Positions 32,681 through 44,626 of a stretch of DNA of 64,000 bases are shown here, piece after piece (within the stretch, counting starts at the first letter, position 1; the number at the start of each line of letters is the position of its first letter). Origin of the DNA: Hypholoma sublateritium FD-334 SS-4 (Eukaryota; Basidiomycota; Agaricomycetes; Agaricales; Strophariaceae); the NCBI GenBank assembly GCA_000827495.1, contig KN817555.1, forward strand, positions 75,928 to 139,927. Direction: 5' to 3'. The notes beneath the pieces were generated by a model. The model did no database searches, was not told the DNA's origin, and was given only the letters and a program-made list of their open reading frames with translations. The position numbers and the translations under genes were made by a program.

Positions 32681-34974
32681 GATGGGCAAGTATTTATGTA
32701 TATGTTTTAGTGAGACTTTCTCCTGGATTTTATATTATATGGGCCATACGGGCTACGGGATTTGAATAGAAGATAACGCGTTTACATATCGAAAAAGTTA
32801 ACCTATTGGCTTATCGGAATCCAAAGCGATCGTAAAAGCGTGAGTGAAGTAGCGCCCGACGCTACCGCATGTCCCGGAAAATACGGCAAGCTGCGGATGG
32901 GTATATCTATAAGACGAGTAACCTGGCGTTTAAGCTACAGGGAGATAAGCCGCGAGAAGCATGCCTCGTTAGCTTCTCTCGCACCAATTCATATACATGC
33001 TCTAGTTCCTATTAGCAGGCTGAGCGATTGTTCACACAGCCGCCGCGCTCTCTCTGGCGCGCTGCTCCCACACGCACAGTCAAATCCCGGACTGTCTCTC
33101 GAGTCGTTGGTGATACTCATCCGGCCTGAGGCCTCGGAATTTGTCAGAAGGCTTTATATAAAATGGGCGTACCCATCATGATATTATGATTACACCGGCA
33201 TACCAGATCGAAGTATGTCACTAGTCACTGGCAGCCTAACGTTGCTGCAGCGTGATATTTGATACAAAATCATAGAATTCTAGGGCTTTCCCACTTAATC
33301 TTTCCGAGTGATTATCTTGCTAAGTCTCGTATTGATTCCGTATTGAATTTCTCAAAGATGACGCTCAATCACAGCAAATATGGCAGACATAAAATTCACT
33401 CGCACCGTTCAGACGGACTCTGCGTTTTAGTCATTGACCATGATTGATATAAAGACTAATTTTACTCGTGAATTCTATAGTGGCAGCCTGTGGCAACTCC
33501 GAGCTCCAATACCATCAAGTTATATGACGATTGATAGAATTGTGAATGCTGAATCACGTCATTTCAATGCAATACTTTGGCGATAGGAAACGAAAAAGTG
33601 AGCGACGGCCAAGTTGATGATCTTCTGAATAGACATCGTTGACTTTTACATCCATGTGGTCCGTGGGCCGGCGCCAATATCCGAGCAAACCTTGGCAGGA
33701 GACAGATGAATGAACACCTTAGTGAGCGACCATATTGACGCAGCTGCGCAGTTTTTATTTCAGGATTTCCAGGCGAAAATAGCTACCTCGGTCGTGATCT
33801 CTCTGACAGCGGCTGGAGCATCCCTCAGCACATGCTAATGGTGGCCAACCGCCGGTCGATGGTTGCCTGGGTCTATCGTGGCGTGCTGAGACATCGGCTA
33901 ACTTGAACTTTGAAGTCGCAGGAACACACGCCCACCAGCCTGCTGGGGTAATAAATGTATCGTATGTAAGTAGCATTAATGTGCGAGGGGAAATTAAAGT
34001 AACCTTCGTGGTAGCTATTTTTGTGAGCGATTCACAGAGTATTCTCAGAACCATTGGCATTGTCAAATAATAATAGTCGACTAGAAGGATATCTCAGTGA
34101 CATATTAACCAATTTTGTACATATACCTTCACTGGCCTTGAGAAACATCCAAAGCCTTCTGACACACTCAGCCTGCACTTTTGGTATACTAAAGGCTGAA
34201 CAATGGCAGCCTTTCAAGGCAGCAGTAGTATGGGATAATTATAGGCCACCACTTGCGCCCGCGCAGATACTACGCTCATAGTTCTATTAATTTTCGTGAT
34301 GGAGGACTGAATAGGAAATAAAGACACATCTATATGGCTCTATTGGTCGGTCGTTTTTCTCAGCGCTGAGAGTTTACAGCCTTTAAATGGCTTTTTTCCG
34401 CTCAGTCAATCATAAATCTATCTAACAGCGCCGTCACTGTCGACGGCCGACTTCAGTCTCCGCTACCAGTGCTTTGTTACACCAAGCTCCTCATTGGAGG
34501 TAGTGCTCCGCCAACCAAGTATGCCATTTTTACTGAAGCTATTTGTCATTCAGATATTCAAGCCTCATATTGGTCTGTATGAGCACTTCACTACATAAAC
34601 GCTGCACCCGGTTGAGCCTAAGGAGCAAGGATGCTGATTGATTGCTGCAGTCGGAGCATACATGTCGTCCTTGAGAACCTTATGTCAATCGCCCAGCCAG
34701 GCTGAGGAGAATGATGTACTTTGATAGGTGATTAAAGGCCAGCGGCCGCTATATATAGTCTATCATTCGTGATTGCTTGATAGAATTGTCGTTTGTAATC
34801 ACGAAGATTCTCCCTTTGACGTGGTTGCATGGCAGGCCAGGAGAACTATAATACCACCCACATTCGTGCTTGCGGTAATTTGATCGCCCCAACTTCTCTT
34901 GGTGCCTCAAGTCCGCTTTTTGAATTCATTTCTTCGTCCGTCCGTCGTCGCTGGCTGGACAGCTAAGGTTCACC
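32681..34974. other. Long non-coding interval with transposon debris
   Basis: 2.3 kb without an intact gene. AT-rich segments dominate. A plus-strand frame at 34054-34281 looks like a degraded transposase piece. The final 100 bp, with a pyrimidine-rich stretch, lead into the seven-helix gene. Confidence 0.45.
34054..34281 (+). pseudogene. Possible DNA-transposon relic
   Basis: A 75-codon frame contains A-C-T-F-G-I-L-K-A-E-Q-W-Q-P-F. It resembles the A-S-H-G-x-L-K-A-x-Q-W-R segment repeated in basidiomycete CACTA/Plavaka-like element proteins. No other part of the element is recognisable, so the call is tentative. Confidence 0.25.
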
Positions 34975-36283
34975 ATGGATGCTACGTTGACTTGGACGGA
35001 CCCTCGGCGTTCAAATCAGGCGAATTTTGATGGCATGATACTATGTGGGCTAGCATATGGTGCGTATACTAAATCGCTTCCCACTGAACGCCATTGGGTA
35101 ATCTTATATGGATGAAAATTACAGGAGCCATGATAATGCTCTATATCCAAGTAACTCAGGTCATGCTCCGTCGCCCTAAGCGCTCAGGCAATACATTCTG
35201 GTTCATCATTGCCTACTCGACAATACTGTTCCCTTTGACAACGATAGCGTTTGGGGGAAAGTTCAGATTTGCGGAGACCTTGTATCTGACGTTATCAGAT
35301 TCAAACACCACTGGTGTCATCGACACCTATTGGCAAATTCATTCTACCGACTTGTCCAATGTGATGAGCGAAACATGGTGCGTCCTAATAATTACGTGAC
35401 ACATTTATTAGAACTTCTTACCCTACTTCTTGCAGCACTACCATCATACCTTGGTTTGGCGACGGGATAATGGTAAGTGCACAGTGGTAAATTGTAGAAT
35501 AAACCAGCCGCAATTGAACTAATCTGATCATAGCTCTATCGTTTGATGGTTATATGGAACTATCACTGGATAGTCCTCATTATTCCCGGATTAATTTATC
35601 TCGCTAGAGTCGGTAAGTGAACCCATTTACCAGGTTCGTGGATTGTTGGTGCTGAGCCGTATATTGGTGACCTAGGATTATCGATCCCTATCCTCCTTGG
35701 TCAGACAGGAGCCGATGGCATCAGCACAACGCGAACAAGGCGTTACATGCTCGTGTTCTACTGCCTTTGCTTAGGGATGAACATATTCCTCTCTGTCTTT
35801 ATCTGCGCTCGTTTATACAGGATGCGCAAAAAGGCGGAAAGGGTTCTGGGCACCCTCCAAGCATCACTTTATAACTCCTCTATAACGATGTTTGTGGAAA
35901 GCGGTTCCTTTTTCACATTATGGAGCATGGCGTACGTTATATCCACCGTAACAAATAGCTGGGTGCAAGATATTTTTCTGCAACCATATTCCTACATCAT
36001 TGTGAGTGGTTAAGGCCCCGTCAATTCTCGAGCCAATCCCTCAAATACATTGTCACTGTAGGCTGTCACTCGGATGCTTATCATTCTGCGTATGGCACAA
36101 GGCCGAGCGTGGTCGAGAGAAATTATAATAGCCGCCGATGACGGAATTATGGACTGGCAAGTCTCATCGACGAGCAGCGGACCCATCGACATGCAGGAGG
36201 AGGCCCAACAGCGACTCCCAAAGAAATTCTTGGAAAATTCATTCACCAGCTCGAAGAGCACTCTCAGTCGTCCAAAAGTCTAA
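34975..36283 (+). CDS. Seven-helix membrane protein, agaricomycete family
   Basis: Six exons: starts at 34975, 35125 (after GTGCGT...ACAG), the T-T-I-I-P-W-F exon, L-Y-R-L-M-V-I-W, L-S-I-P-I-L-L-G and A-V-T-R-M-L. About seven hydrophobic helices are separated by short loops. The signature W-F-G-D-G-I-M-L-Y-R-L-M-V-I-W in helix 3 resembles the A-D-x-L-L-Y-R-x-x-V-I-W signature of large, uncharacterised agaricomycete seven-transmembrane families (DUF6533/DUF6534-like). The cytosolic tail is Ser-rich, ending T-L-S-R-P-K-V. A receptor-like role is plausible from topology alone; the ligand is unknown. No damage is seen. Confidence 0.8.
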
Positions 36284-36831
36284 ATATCAACTAAATCTAC
36301 CATTTGAATGGTTTGCACTGGGTACGGAAACGCGTAAATATATACACCTAATTTCCCTATCTACTTACATCACATCACTCTCAGAGGTGTAGAAGCCTCA
36401 ATGATCGTTTGAAACTACTATGCATGTACATATCACCACAACACAATCCAATCATATCTAGTCTTTCTTGAATTGAATCAGAGCATGCCTCATACGGGGG
36501 TCTACTACGTGACAGGAAATAGTGACCTTCAAAAATCCCATTTCAAGTGATCGATTCATCTCGTCCCAAAATGGTGCGACGATGTCCTGTTCCGGTAATA
36601 TATGGCAATTTGTAGGTTGTCGACTTTGATGAACTGACTCAATCAAGGCAAATAAATTATGTCTGGTCGTCAATGGCGCATGTGTCTGTTCCAGCCGATA
36701 GATAAGGTATGTCGCTAATTATAGGGTCTGAAAAATCTTTGAACGATAGGATATAAGTGAAGAAACATATCATTATAATACATTTACTTCGCCATACACC
36801 TATCCCATAATAAAATAAAGCAAACGAAGAA

Positions 36832-38491
36832 TCAATCCCAGTCATCATCATCGTCTTCCTCCTCCTCATCGCTCTCGCCCAACCGCTTATTACGCTCTAG
36901 CAGCGCAGCTGCTAGCGCCGAGGTCAGGTCTCCACCGCCTGCTGCGGCAGCTGCGCCTCCAGTCGCGGCGCCGACAGCTGCCCCAGCGGCTAACGCACCA
37001 CCCGACCCGGACTCGGCGGGCGGCGTGATGCGCCCTGGCTGTGTATTCGGATTTGTCTTCTTCAGCGCATGCACACCCATGCCTTGAATCGAGCTTAAAA
37101 GATCGCTGCGGCCGGGCTGCGCAGTCTTGATAGAAGGTAGCGCATTGCTAGGAAGAGAGGGTGGGGACGGCGGGGGAGGCGCACCGCCGCTATTGGCGCC
37201 CGGGGGTGGTGGAGGTGGAGGTGGGGGTGGGGGTGGTGGGGAGAAATGAGAGCCGCCAGGTGCCGGAGGGGGCGGAGGTGGGGGCGGAGGTGGGGGAGGT
37301 GGGGGAGTCCCACTCGAGCCCGGCGGCGGCGGTCGTGCTGGAGGTGGAGGTGGTTTCGCCGGGCCAGTTGATGGACGCGGTGGTGGTGCGGGTGGCGCTG
37401 AGGGGCCTCCTGACTGGGCAGGTGGTGCCCTTGCCGGCGGTGGAGGTGGTGCATGGTTCTGGGCAGCTGCTGGTCTGCGCGGAGGTGGAGGTGGGGTTGC
37501 TGCTTCTACCGTGACAGCGGGGGAACGTTGTGGTGGAGGCGGTGCTTGATTTCTCGCCGGAGGTGCTGGTGGCCTCGACGGTGGCACTGGCGGCCCGTTA
37601 TTTGGCCGGCTCGGAGGAGGAGGCGGGGGATGCGACATGGGGGATGTCTGAGACGACCCGCTTCCATTGGCTACATGGCGCCGTGGGGCAGGTGGTGGTG
37701 GTTTTGACTTCTTAGGGGTTGGCTGCTGAGTTTGCTGTTGCGCTGGATAATCACGAACGAATTTCTTGATGTACTCCATTTCGCGTGCAACGACCTCTTT
37801 GGGTAGGACGGTTTCCAAATTCCCAAGTAGTGCAGTCCATGATGGATCCACGCCCTTAGAAGTAAATCCAGACTCGGCATCATATCCCATATGAGCCACA
37901 TGGATGAACGATCCGGATTTGGGTCCAGAAATCATGGATTTGTCAATCTTACCACCCTTCGCAGCCTTACTCTTCTTCTCAGACTTTGGCTTCGCTACGT
38001 ATAAAGTCAGAGCCGAATCCACACTGGCGAACGAATCATGCTTACAAGCCTTGGCTTCCTTCCTGTTTTTAACCTTCTTGTTGAATGTCTTTGCTTCTGA
38101 CTCATCTGCGAAAACAAATCCAATCATGCATTTCTGAAGTCTAGTAAGAAAGGGGAACGTGAGAGGAAAAGTGAGTGGCACGAACATCACCCTCGAAAGA
38201 CAAGAAGAATGCCCTGTCTTGGTTCATCTCGAATCCGTCGTACAGCTCCTGGTCCCATATCACACCCCTTGTTCCATCGAGATCGACCATCTTCATATGC
38301 ATAGTTCCAGTCGCGTTGTCCGCACAGAATACGAGAGCTCCCTGAAGTCCTGCATACGCCCACTTGTTGGGCTGTGGGTGCGCATAGTATATTCGGGCAA
38401 GGGCCGCGTATGTGATCTTGTGAGAAGGGGCAGACACAACGTTCTTGACTTTCGCCTTCTCGTCTCCGCTGAGCGTGGACTGAGAGGGCAT
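36832..38491 (-). CDS. LAS17: WASP / Las17 actin-nucleation promoting factor
   Basis: Activates the Arp2/3 complex at cortical actin and endocytic sites. Two exons (38491-38186, 38133-36832) give 535 aa. Domains in order: WH1/EVH1 (about 10-130, with A-L-A-R-I-Y-Y-A and W-A-Y-A-G-L-Q-G-A-L); a short basic linker; a CRIB-less middle region; a very long proline-rich region (about 225-430) with multiple poly-Pro runs for SH3 and profilin binding; a WH2 motif (R-S-D-L-L-S-S-I-Q-G-M-G-V-H-A-L-K-K); a Gly/Ala-rich linker; and an acidic Arp2/3-binding end E-E-E-E-D-D-D-D-D-W-D. The single intron has a GTTCGT donor and a CTTCAG acceptor. The lack of a GTPase-binding domain is normal for fungal Las17. 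Confidence 0.92.
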
Positions 38492-40253
38492 TTGGGAGCC
38501 AAAATCTGATATCTCTTGCTAATTTTCTGGAGCAACAGCGATAGAGGTAATGATATGAAGTGGAATGCAACGAAGTTGCGTGCAGGAGCACTGCCTGCAC
38601 TGCGGGCGCGGGCGGCGGGCGTACTTAGGATGTAACAGTCACAACTTCACATTCACGTGACGTTACAGTATTTGCGACTGATTGCGGTTGCGTCATGCCA
38701 AGTCCAAGTAGGCGCCCAAAGCAAACAGTCCATGTCTGTATTGTGCGTATTTTTTGTAGCCCGCAACATATAGAGGTTTAGATTTTTGGAATCTATCTGC
38801 CATTTAGTACCTCCCGGAGATACTTATTCTAATGCTTGTCCAGTGCTGCAAGCTTATAGCAAAGCCTCGTCTTGAAGAAGTTACATCGGTACTGTTCTCC
38901 AAAATATTATTGATAATTTGCGGATACCTTCACAAAGAGTACTAGTTCTCCTTGTATACCAGTTCCTTCGCAAGCTTCAGTGAACAGAACAGACTGGCAG
39001 ACATGGGTCTGCGAGCAGCAACGTGAACCTGATATCATTTTGATTGTGATCGAGAACCTATTTTGTGAGAAGACAGATTGCCGGTCTCATAAGTACATGT
39101 CATCTTCAACAATGCACGGCCAATATAGTCTGTATCGTGACCCGAAAGCGAGGCTCAAGTGCTCACACCTGGCTACTACTTGGCTACAGTGTGGAAATAG
39201 ATGATCAGCTCCAAGTATGAAAGAGATATCACATAGTGGTGCACGTACAATGCCAAAGGAAGAAGTTAATGATTATCTGGAACCGGGATGAGAGTACCGG
39301 GTCACAACCAACTCAGCCGAAGGGTTCTAAACCCCAGGCACTATTCTATATATAGCCGTAAGGCAATGGCCTTGCATTCAATATCCTACATACGAAACGA
39401 AGTAGCATGTTTAAGTCACTGTTAAAACATGGAAATACACGGGAAAAAACCATGTTATTAGGCGTGGGTTACTTTCAAGTCGTACCAACATTGATTAATA
39501 CAGAGGGGCTGGACATGGGGTCTGACCAGCCTGCGAAATAACAAGAATCCCGCCAGATAAACCGATCTCAGAAGGCATGGGGTTCCGTTCCTTCCGTTGA
39601 GTAAATTGTAATTTTATTTGGTGGAGTCCTTCCCATGAAAGTTGTCCGTTATCTGACAAATAGACACGCTAATATGTACATCTTTAACTCGAAAACCCAT
39701 GGGAATATAACAAGTGGAAAATTATCTTACTTGTCGGAAATTAATGTAACCTTCCCTCACGCACCGTGTCAACCAGCAAATCCGAAGCCTTAGTGCCATC
39801 GGGCTTGATTTAGCTATACTGGCAATATACAATATGTACAAAATGGGTGCCGATGGCCACTCTCGGGTTGGAATCGAGCTTGAAAGCTTGAAGGGTGAGC
39901 TTATTAGGTGGAATAACCAACTCTCCTCACTTTTTTTTTATGAACACCTCGTGAGCATGCCTTTGTCGAACATGATGTTGTAATGTTTGTTACATGTCTT
40001 CATTTCAATTGGTCCAATACCACCGTGTCAGCAGTCTTCTCTCGACTACGCAGTCATCCACGTTGGATAGTGAGAGCGACCTAACTCTGGAGGCTCGATC
40101 CAATGACGGAAGACATACCATATCATAGGACCTAGTAATAGTACAGGTGATGATTAATGATGTATGACGTGCATAGCGCCAATTATGTGGTCCCCGTCGC
40201 ACACATTGAGCGAGTCTATCATTTCCCTTCAGATACGTTACACGATCGCAGTA
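38492..40253. other. Intergenic 1.8 kb, no gene seen
   Basis: It lies upstream of WASP (-) and downstream of the oxoprolinase-type gene (-). The sequence is AT-rich with no supported coding frame or clear repeat family. Confidence 0.5.
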
Positions 40254-42516
40254 TCAGAACGCAGCCTGCGCAGAAGCCCGCTCTGCAACGGACCCCCGTG
40301 GCTCCCAGGCGTTAACGTGTGAATGCGGGGCCTTCGTGGTGCCCTCGGGGGCGCCCCACGCGCCTCCACCAGGCGTCTCGATCTTCAGCGTATCGCCCTT
40401 TCCCATCCACACCGATGCTTTGCCCCCGATATTGATATCGCGACTGTGGACATCGCTCGCCTCGTCATAATCTCCGTCTTCCTTGCGGCACCGCTTAATC
40501 CAGGTGTTCCGGCCCAGCGCGCCTGGTCCACCTCCTTCAATGCCGTATGGCTGCCGCGTGCGCCTCTGCAAGGTCAGGGCATCTTCAATATAGTTCCCGA
40601 AAGCGAGGTCGCGGGACGCACCTCTGATAAGATAGAGACTTGCATTGGTTCCAAGAACTCAATTGTACGAATCACGCCCTCGCCCCCGTGCCACTTGCCT
40701 GCGCCGCCTGAGCCTGTGCGCAGGCCAAACTGATGGATCATGACAGGGTATCTGCGCTCGAGAATTTCCACGTCGCCGATGCGCGTGTTGGTGATGTGCG
40801 TGTGCACACCGTCGGTGCCATGCCATGTAGGGCCGGCCCCCGATCCGCCTGCGATCGTCTGAGTAGGTCCCCCGTAAATATGGAGATATCGGACGAAGTT
40901 CTGGAGAACGCACTTCATAGTATCCCCATCCCGCTATGCTTTTGCCGTCTTTGTCTTTGCCGCCGGCTCCGAAGGTGAGATTACTAATTTATAGTGCGGT
41001 TCAGTGGTAGCGTACAACAACAAGGAGAGTAACGCACTTCGTGCACCCTTGGCTGGCTGCTGCTGCATGAAACGCTTTGAGGACTACGTCGACGATACGC
41101 TGAGAAGTTAGCACATTCCCTCCGCAGACAGCCGCGGTCCTAGACGGGCTCAAAAGGGACTTCCGAGGTATTTTAACTTGAGTGTCGTTAATTTCAATGC
41201 TTTGTTCTGTTTTTGGACATTGCAGCTTACTCTCGAGTGGGACCAGACATCCTGCATTCAACGGGATATCCAAGTCAAGCATGGCTCGCATGCAATAAAT
41301 GACCGCCGAATGTACGACCGAAATTGGGGCGTTGAGATTTCCGCGGACTTCACAGCCTGTTCCTTCAAAGTCTAATACAGCAGAACCCTCAGCCTCGTCA
41401 ATTTCGACCTTGAGTGCGATCTAGAATGCCATTCAGAAACTGGTTCTGTGAGATAGAGGGTCGTCTCACAGGAGACCCATCATCAAGGTAGTCAATCGCG
41501 GATAGAATACTGGACCCGGCGCGCCTAGCAACACCTTTGAGAAGGTTGCGAACTGACGTTTCGGCATTCTGTCGAATGTGATACATATATTCCTGGACTA
41601 TTTCAAGGCCATAATCGTCGACAACTGTAGAAGATAACAATGTGAGTTCTGGCTCAGTTTTAGAGCGAATTAAGCAGGAATTCTCACTGGCATGAATCAG
41701 CTGAATGCCTTTATGATTGGCCGCAATTTGCTAGAACGATTTAAGCTTGGTCGGATGACCTATGATGAATATCAGTCATGCTTACAGCTTTGAGATCGCT
41801 CTCGACATCGCGAATGTTGCGGCATCCGGAGCTTCCAGGATATTGGCTCGGCCTGTCGACCATGTATTCTATCAACCCATCTCTGTCGAAAAAGCCTTCG
41901 TCCACGATCTTGAAGCTCACGATTTCAGCTCCTTCTTCGAATATGTTGACAGACGTGGGTGGCATTGACCCGGGTAAGATTCCACCTATATCTGCATGAT
42001 GGCCTCGTGATGCGGTAAAAAAAATTATCTCTTTGGTTTTAGAGTCGAAGACTGGTGTAATGATAGTTATGTCTGGGAGATGACTATGGCATGTCTCGGT
42101 TATCGCAGAATCACGAAGATGGGCTCAATGTCACGTACGATCCACCAGCGTGAGGAGAGTTTGTCATGAGAACATCTCCTTCTTTCAGGGACCCCTTATA
42201 CAGGTTCATTTGGTACTTGACAGCACTTGTCAAACGTTAAAATAGGTGAAGAACAATAACTATAAGGAACGTACAAACTCATAGAACCAAGATGGATGGG
42301 AATGAAGGGAGCATTTGCAACCAAATCTCCGTCTGGGGCAAACAGTGCACAGGAAAAGTCAAGGCGTTCCTTGATGTTGGTGCTAATAGAAGTTTGCTGC
42401 AGCGAGCGACCCATTGCCTCCGCAACGCTCATGAAGCGGTTGGCGAAAAGGGTGAGCAGAATTGGATCAGGAGCATTTCTAGGAGTCCTGGCAGGGGATA
42501 CAGCTGGATTAGACAT
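40254..42516 (-). CDS. Stand-alone HyuB-type half of 5-oxoprolinase
   Basis: Ten exons (42516-42275, 42225-42139, 42083-41786, 41730-41688, 41624-41470, 41420-41231, 41176-41038, 40983-40914, 40858-40622, 40565-40254) sum to an uninterrupted 590 aa. The protein matches the C-terminal, hydantoinase-B-like half of eukaryotic ATP-dependent 5-oxoprolinase: [57 protein letters not shown] and [13 protein letters not shown] near the end. Normal fungal 5-oxoprolinase is about 1,280-1,300 aa with a HyuA ATPase half first; that half is absent here, and UBR7 occupies the upstream DNA. It could be a truncated relic under weak decay or a fission product. No stop or frameshift was found. Confidence 0.82.
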
Positions 42517-42958
42517 GAAGGTGTTGAATGTCGCCGTTGCGAACGCCCTCTTATAAACGCGATGTGTTTGATTCCGATTGCTTTCCGAGATTGTTAAGGA
42601 ATTGAGAAGAAATTCGGGCTCCTGGAGAGCGTTGAAACGCTATAAGTGTTGGCAACTCGAAAGTTTCCCTAGAAGTGGGTTAATTTTCCTGCTTAATGGT
42701 TGTGTTGAATCCGGCTTTGCAAGCCAACGACTCAAGTGGAAGGTCGGAGGAGCACATACGGAGTCCGAGCGTCGCGGCGGTGGATGTCATCGGGCCGCAC
42801 GGACCGGACTCGACGTAGTCCAACCATCAAAATCGAACTTGACTCAACTCTCCTCTGCACTAGGCAATTTCTGAAAACTTTGCTGCGTATTTAGCCATCT
42901 AACCCCGGTATTCCATCAAATCAAATCCTCTCAAAGCACGCGTCAAACAAATCTCAGT

Positions 42959-44626
42959 ATGGCGGCTACGCTTTCGGAGTACCTTGAGTCGCAGGATGAG
43001 TTGATGAGGGAGGCAGCTCTCGCTCTCCCACACGAGTTTTCGCAGTGCACATACTCGCTAGGGCCCTTAAGGTATCATACTCCCAGTATCGCGGTATGCT
43101 CACACACTCTTACCCAGTTGATACAGGCAAGCCGTGTATCTCTGCCTGACTTGCCCTGAGGCGCGTGGATTATGCTCTGCGTGTTCGGTGGCTTGCCATA
43201 CAGAACACGAACAGATTGAACTGTAAGCTCTGGCTCTATTCCATGGTCATAATTATCTCATACCGATATTATTCCGCCCTCTAACTCAGGTTTCCAAAGC
43301 GAAACTTTCGTTGTGATTGTCCCACCAGTGCGATTGCCCATCCATGCACGTTACATCCCAAACAAGAACCGGAGAATATGACAAATACATACGGCCAAAA
43401 TTTCAAAGGCCTATTCTGTCGCTGCGGAAGGCCGTATGATGCAAAAAAGGAGAGAGAGACTATGATCCAATGTCTAGCGTGTGAAGTGCGTTCGCGGCTT
43501 GCCTGAATTGCTCCATCACCGTGCTACCCATGCTAATAGTGCTTTCAAGGATTGGTTCCATGAATCTTGTTGTAATCTTCGAGAACGTCCAAGTTCCAGA
43601 GAACCGACTCCTTTTGCAGAGCCTGAGGAGCCTTCGCAAACGGCGCCTGATAACACAAATGACGATGATGCGGCATCAGAAGCGTCATCTTCGGGACTTC
43701 CTCCCCCACTGATAACCGGCGACGAGTATGAAAGTTTCGTCTGTGGATCGTGTGTTTCCCGCAGTCCTCTTTTGAAGCGCTGGTTAGGAACAGCAGGGAC
43801 TATTATTGTCGGTCGAGGTACTGCTGATGAACCATGGCGTCGGGTGGAAATTCCAATCAAGGCTGCTGAAGAGTTTATTGAAATAGAAGGCCTTGGCCAA
43901 GACGAAACCAATCCTGGAACCAAGCGGCCTCTGTCTCCTTCAAGTTCGGCTCTCAGTGGCCCGGAGGCAAAACGCGCAAAATCCTCACCTGATGTGGCTG
44001 CTTCATCTGCACCATGCCTTGCACCCCCTCAGGACCCTTTGGCTCAACTCATCTTAACTTTTTTAGAGGGTCCTGATCGCGACACAAGTCTGGGAACTGC
44101 TGATGTATTTTTCACCTTGGGATTCAGAGAAAGATGGTGCCGATGTGCTTCGGTCTGTCGGTTTACTGATACTGATATTGGCCTTATATTCACACTTCCG
44201 ATAATTATAGTGCCTGCCGTCCTTGCAAACTGATCCGTACCTCTTAGACGATGAAGATACATATGAACCACCAGAAGACCCTGATATAGGTTGGCTTTCA
44301 TTTCAGTTGGTGGCGGCGTTCTCTTTTCATTAACCTGCAAATCATTAGGTCTTTCTCTGGAAGAACTTGGAATGCGCGCGCTAGCAAGGATTCCGCGCGA
44401 CAGGGCGATAGATGGTATTCACGCCTTCAATGATATGAAGTACGTATATCGCCCGCTTCCATCTTAGGGAAGCCATGGTGCTGATAATAGGGTCTCTCTG
44501 TGTGACCTCCCTAGGGACGACTTGGTCAAGTTTCTGCGGCCATTTGCGCAGGACGGCAAAGTGGTGAACGAGTCTGATGTCCGAACCTTCTTTGACTCTC
44601 TCACGGAGGCCGCAAAGAAAGGCTGA
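42959..44626 (+). CDS. UBR7/Mlo2-type zf-UBR and PHD protein
   Basis: Seven exons (42959-43071, 43127-43222, 43290-43485, 43550-44152, 44211-44289, 44349-44439, 44515-44626) give 429 aa. A UBR box (Y-L-C-L-T-C, L-C-S-A-C-S-V-A-C-H, F-R-C-D-C) is followed by a PHD finger (F-C-R-C-G-R-P-Y, M-I-Q-C-L-A-C, D-W-F-H-E-S-C-C, F-V-C-G-S-C). A variable linker has a K-R-P-L and K-R-A-K nuclear-localisation-like pair. The conserved C-terminal block F-R-E-R-W-C-R-C, E-D-T-Y-E-P-P-E-D-P-D and L-E-E-L-G-M-R-A-L follows. Known members are chromatin-linked putative E3 ubiquitin ligases. Divergent from the oxoprolinase-type gene. Confidence 0.9.

Noticed and set aside
37161..37715. Gly/Val-rich plus-strand frames opposite the WASP proline region
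   Set aside because: They are the reverse complement of poly-proline codons; no independent evidence of coding.
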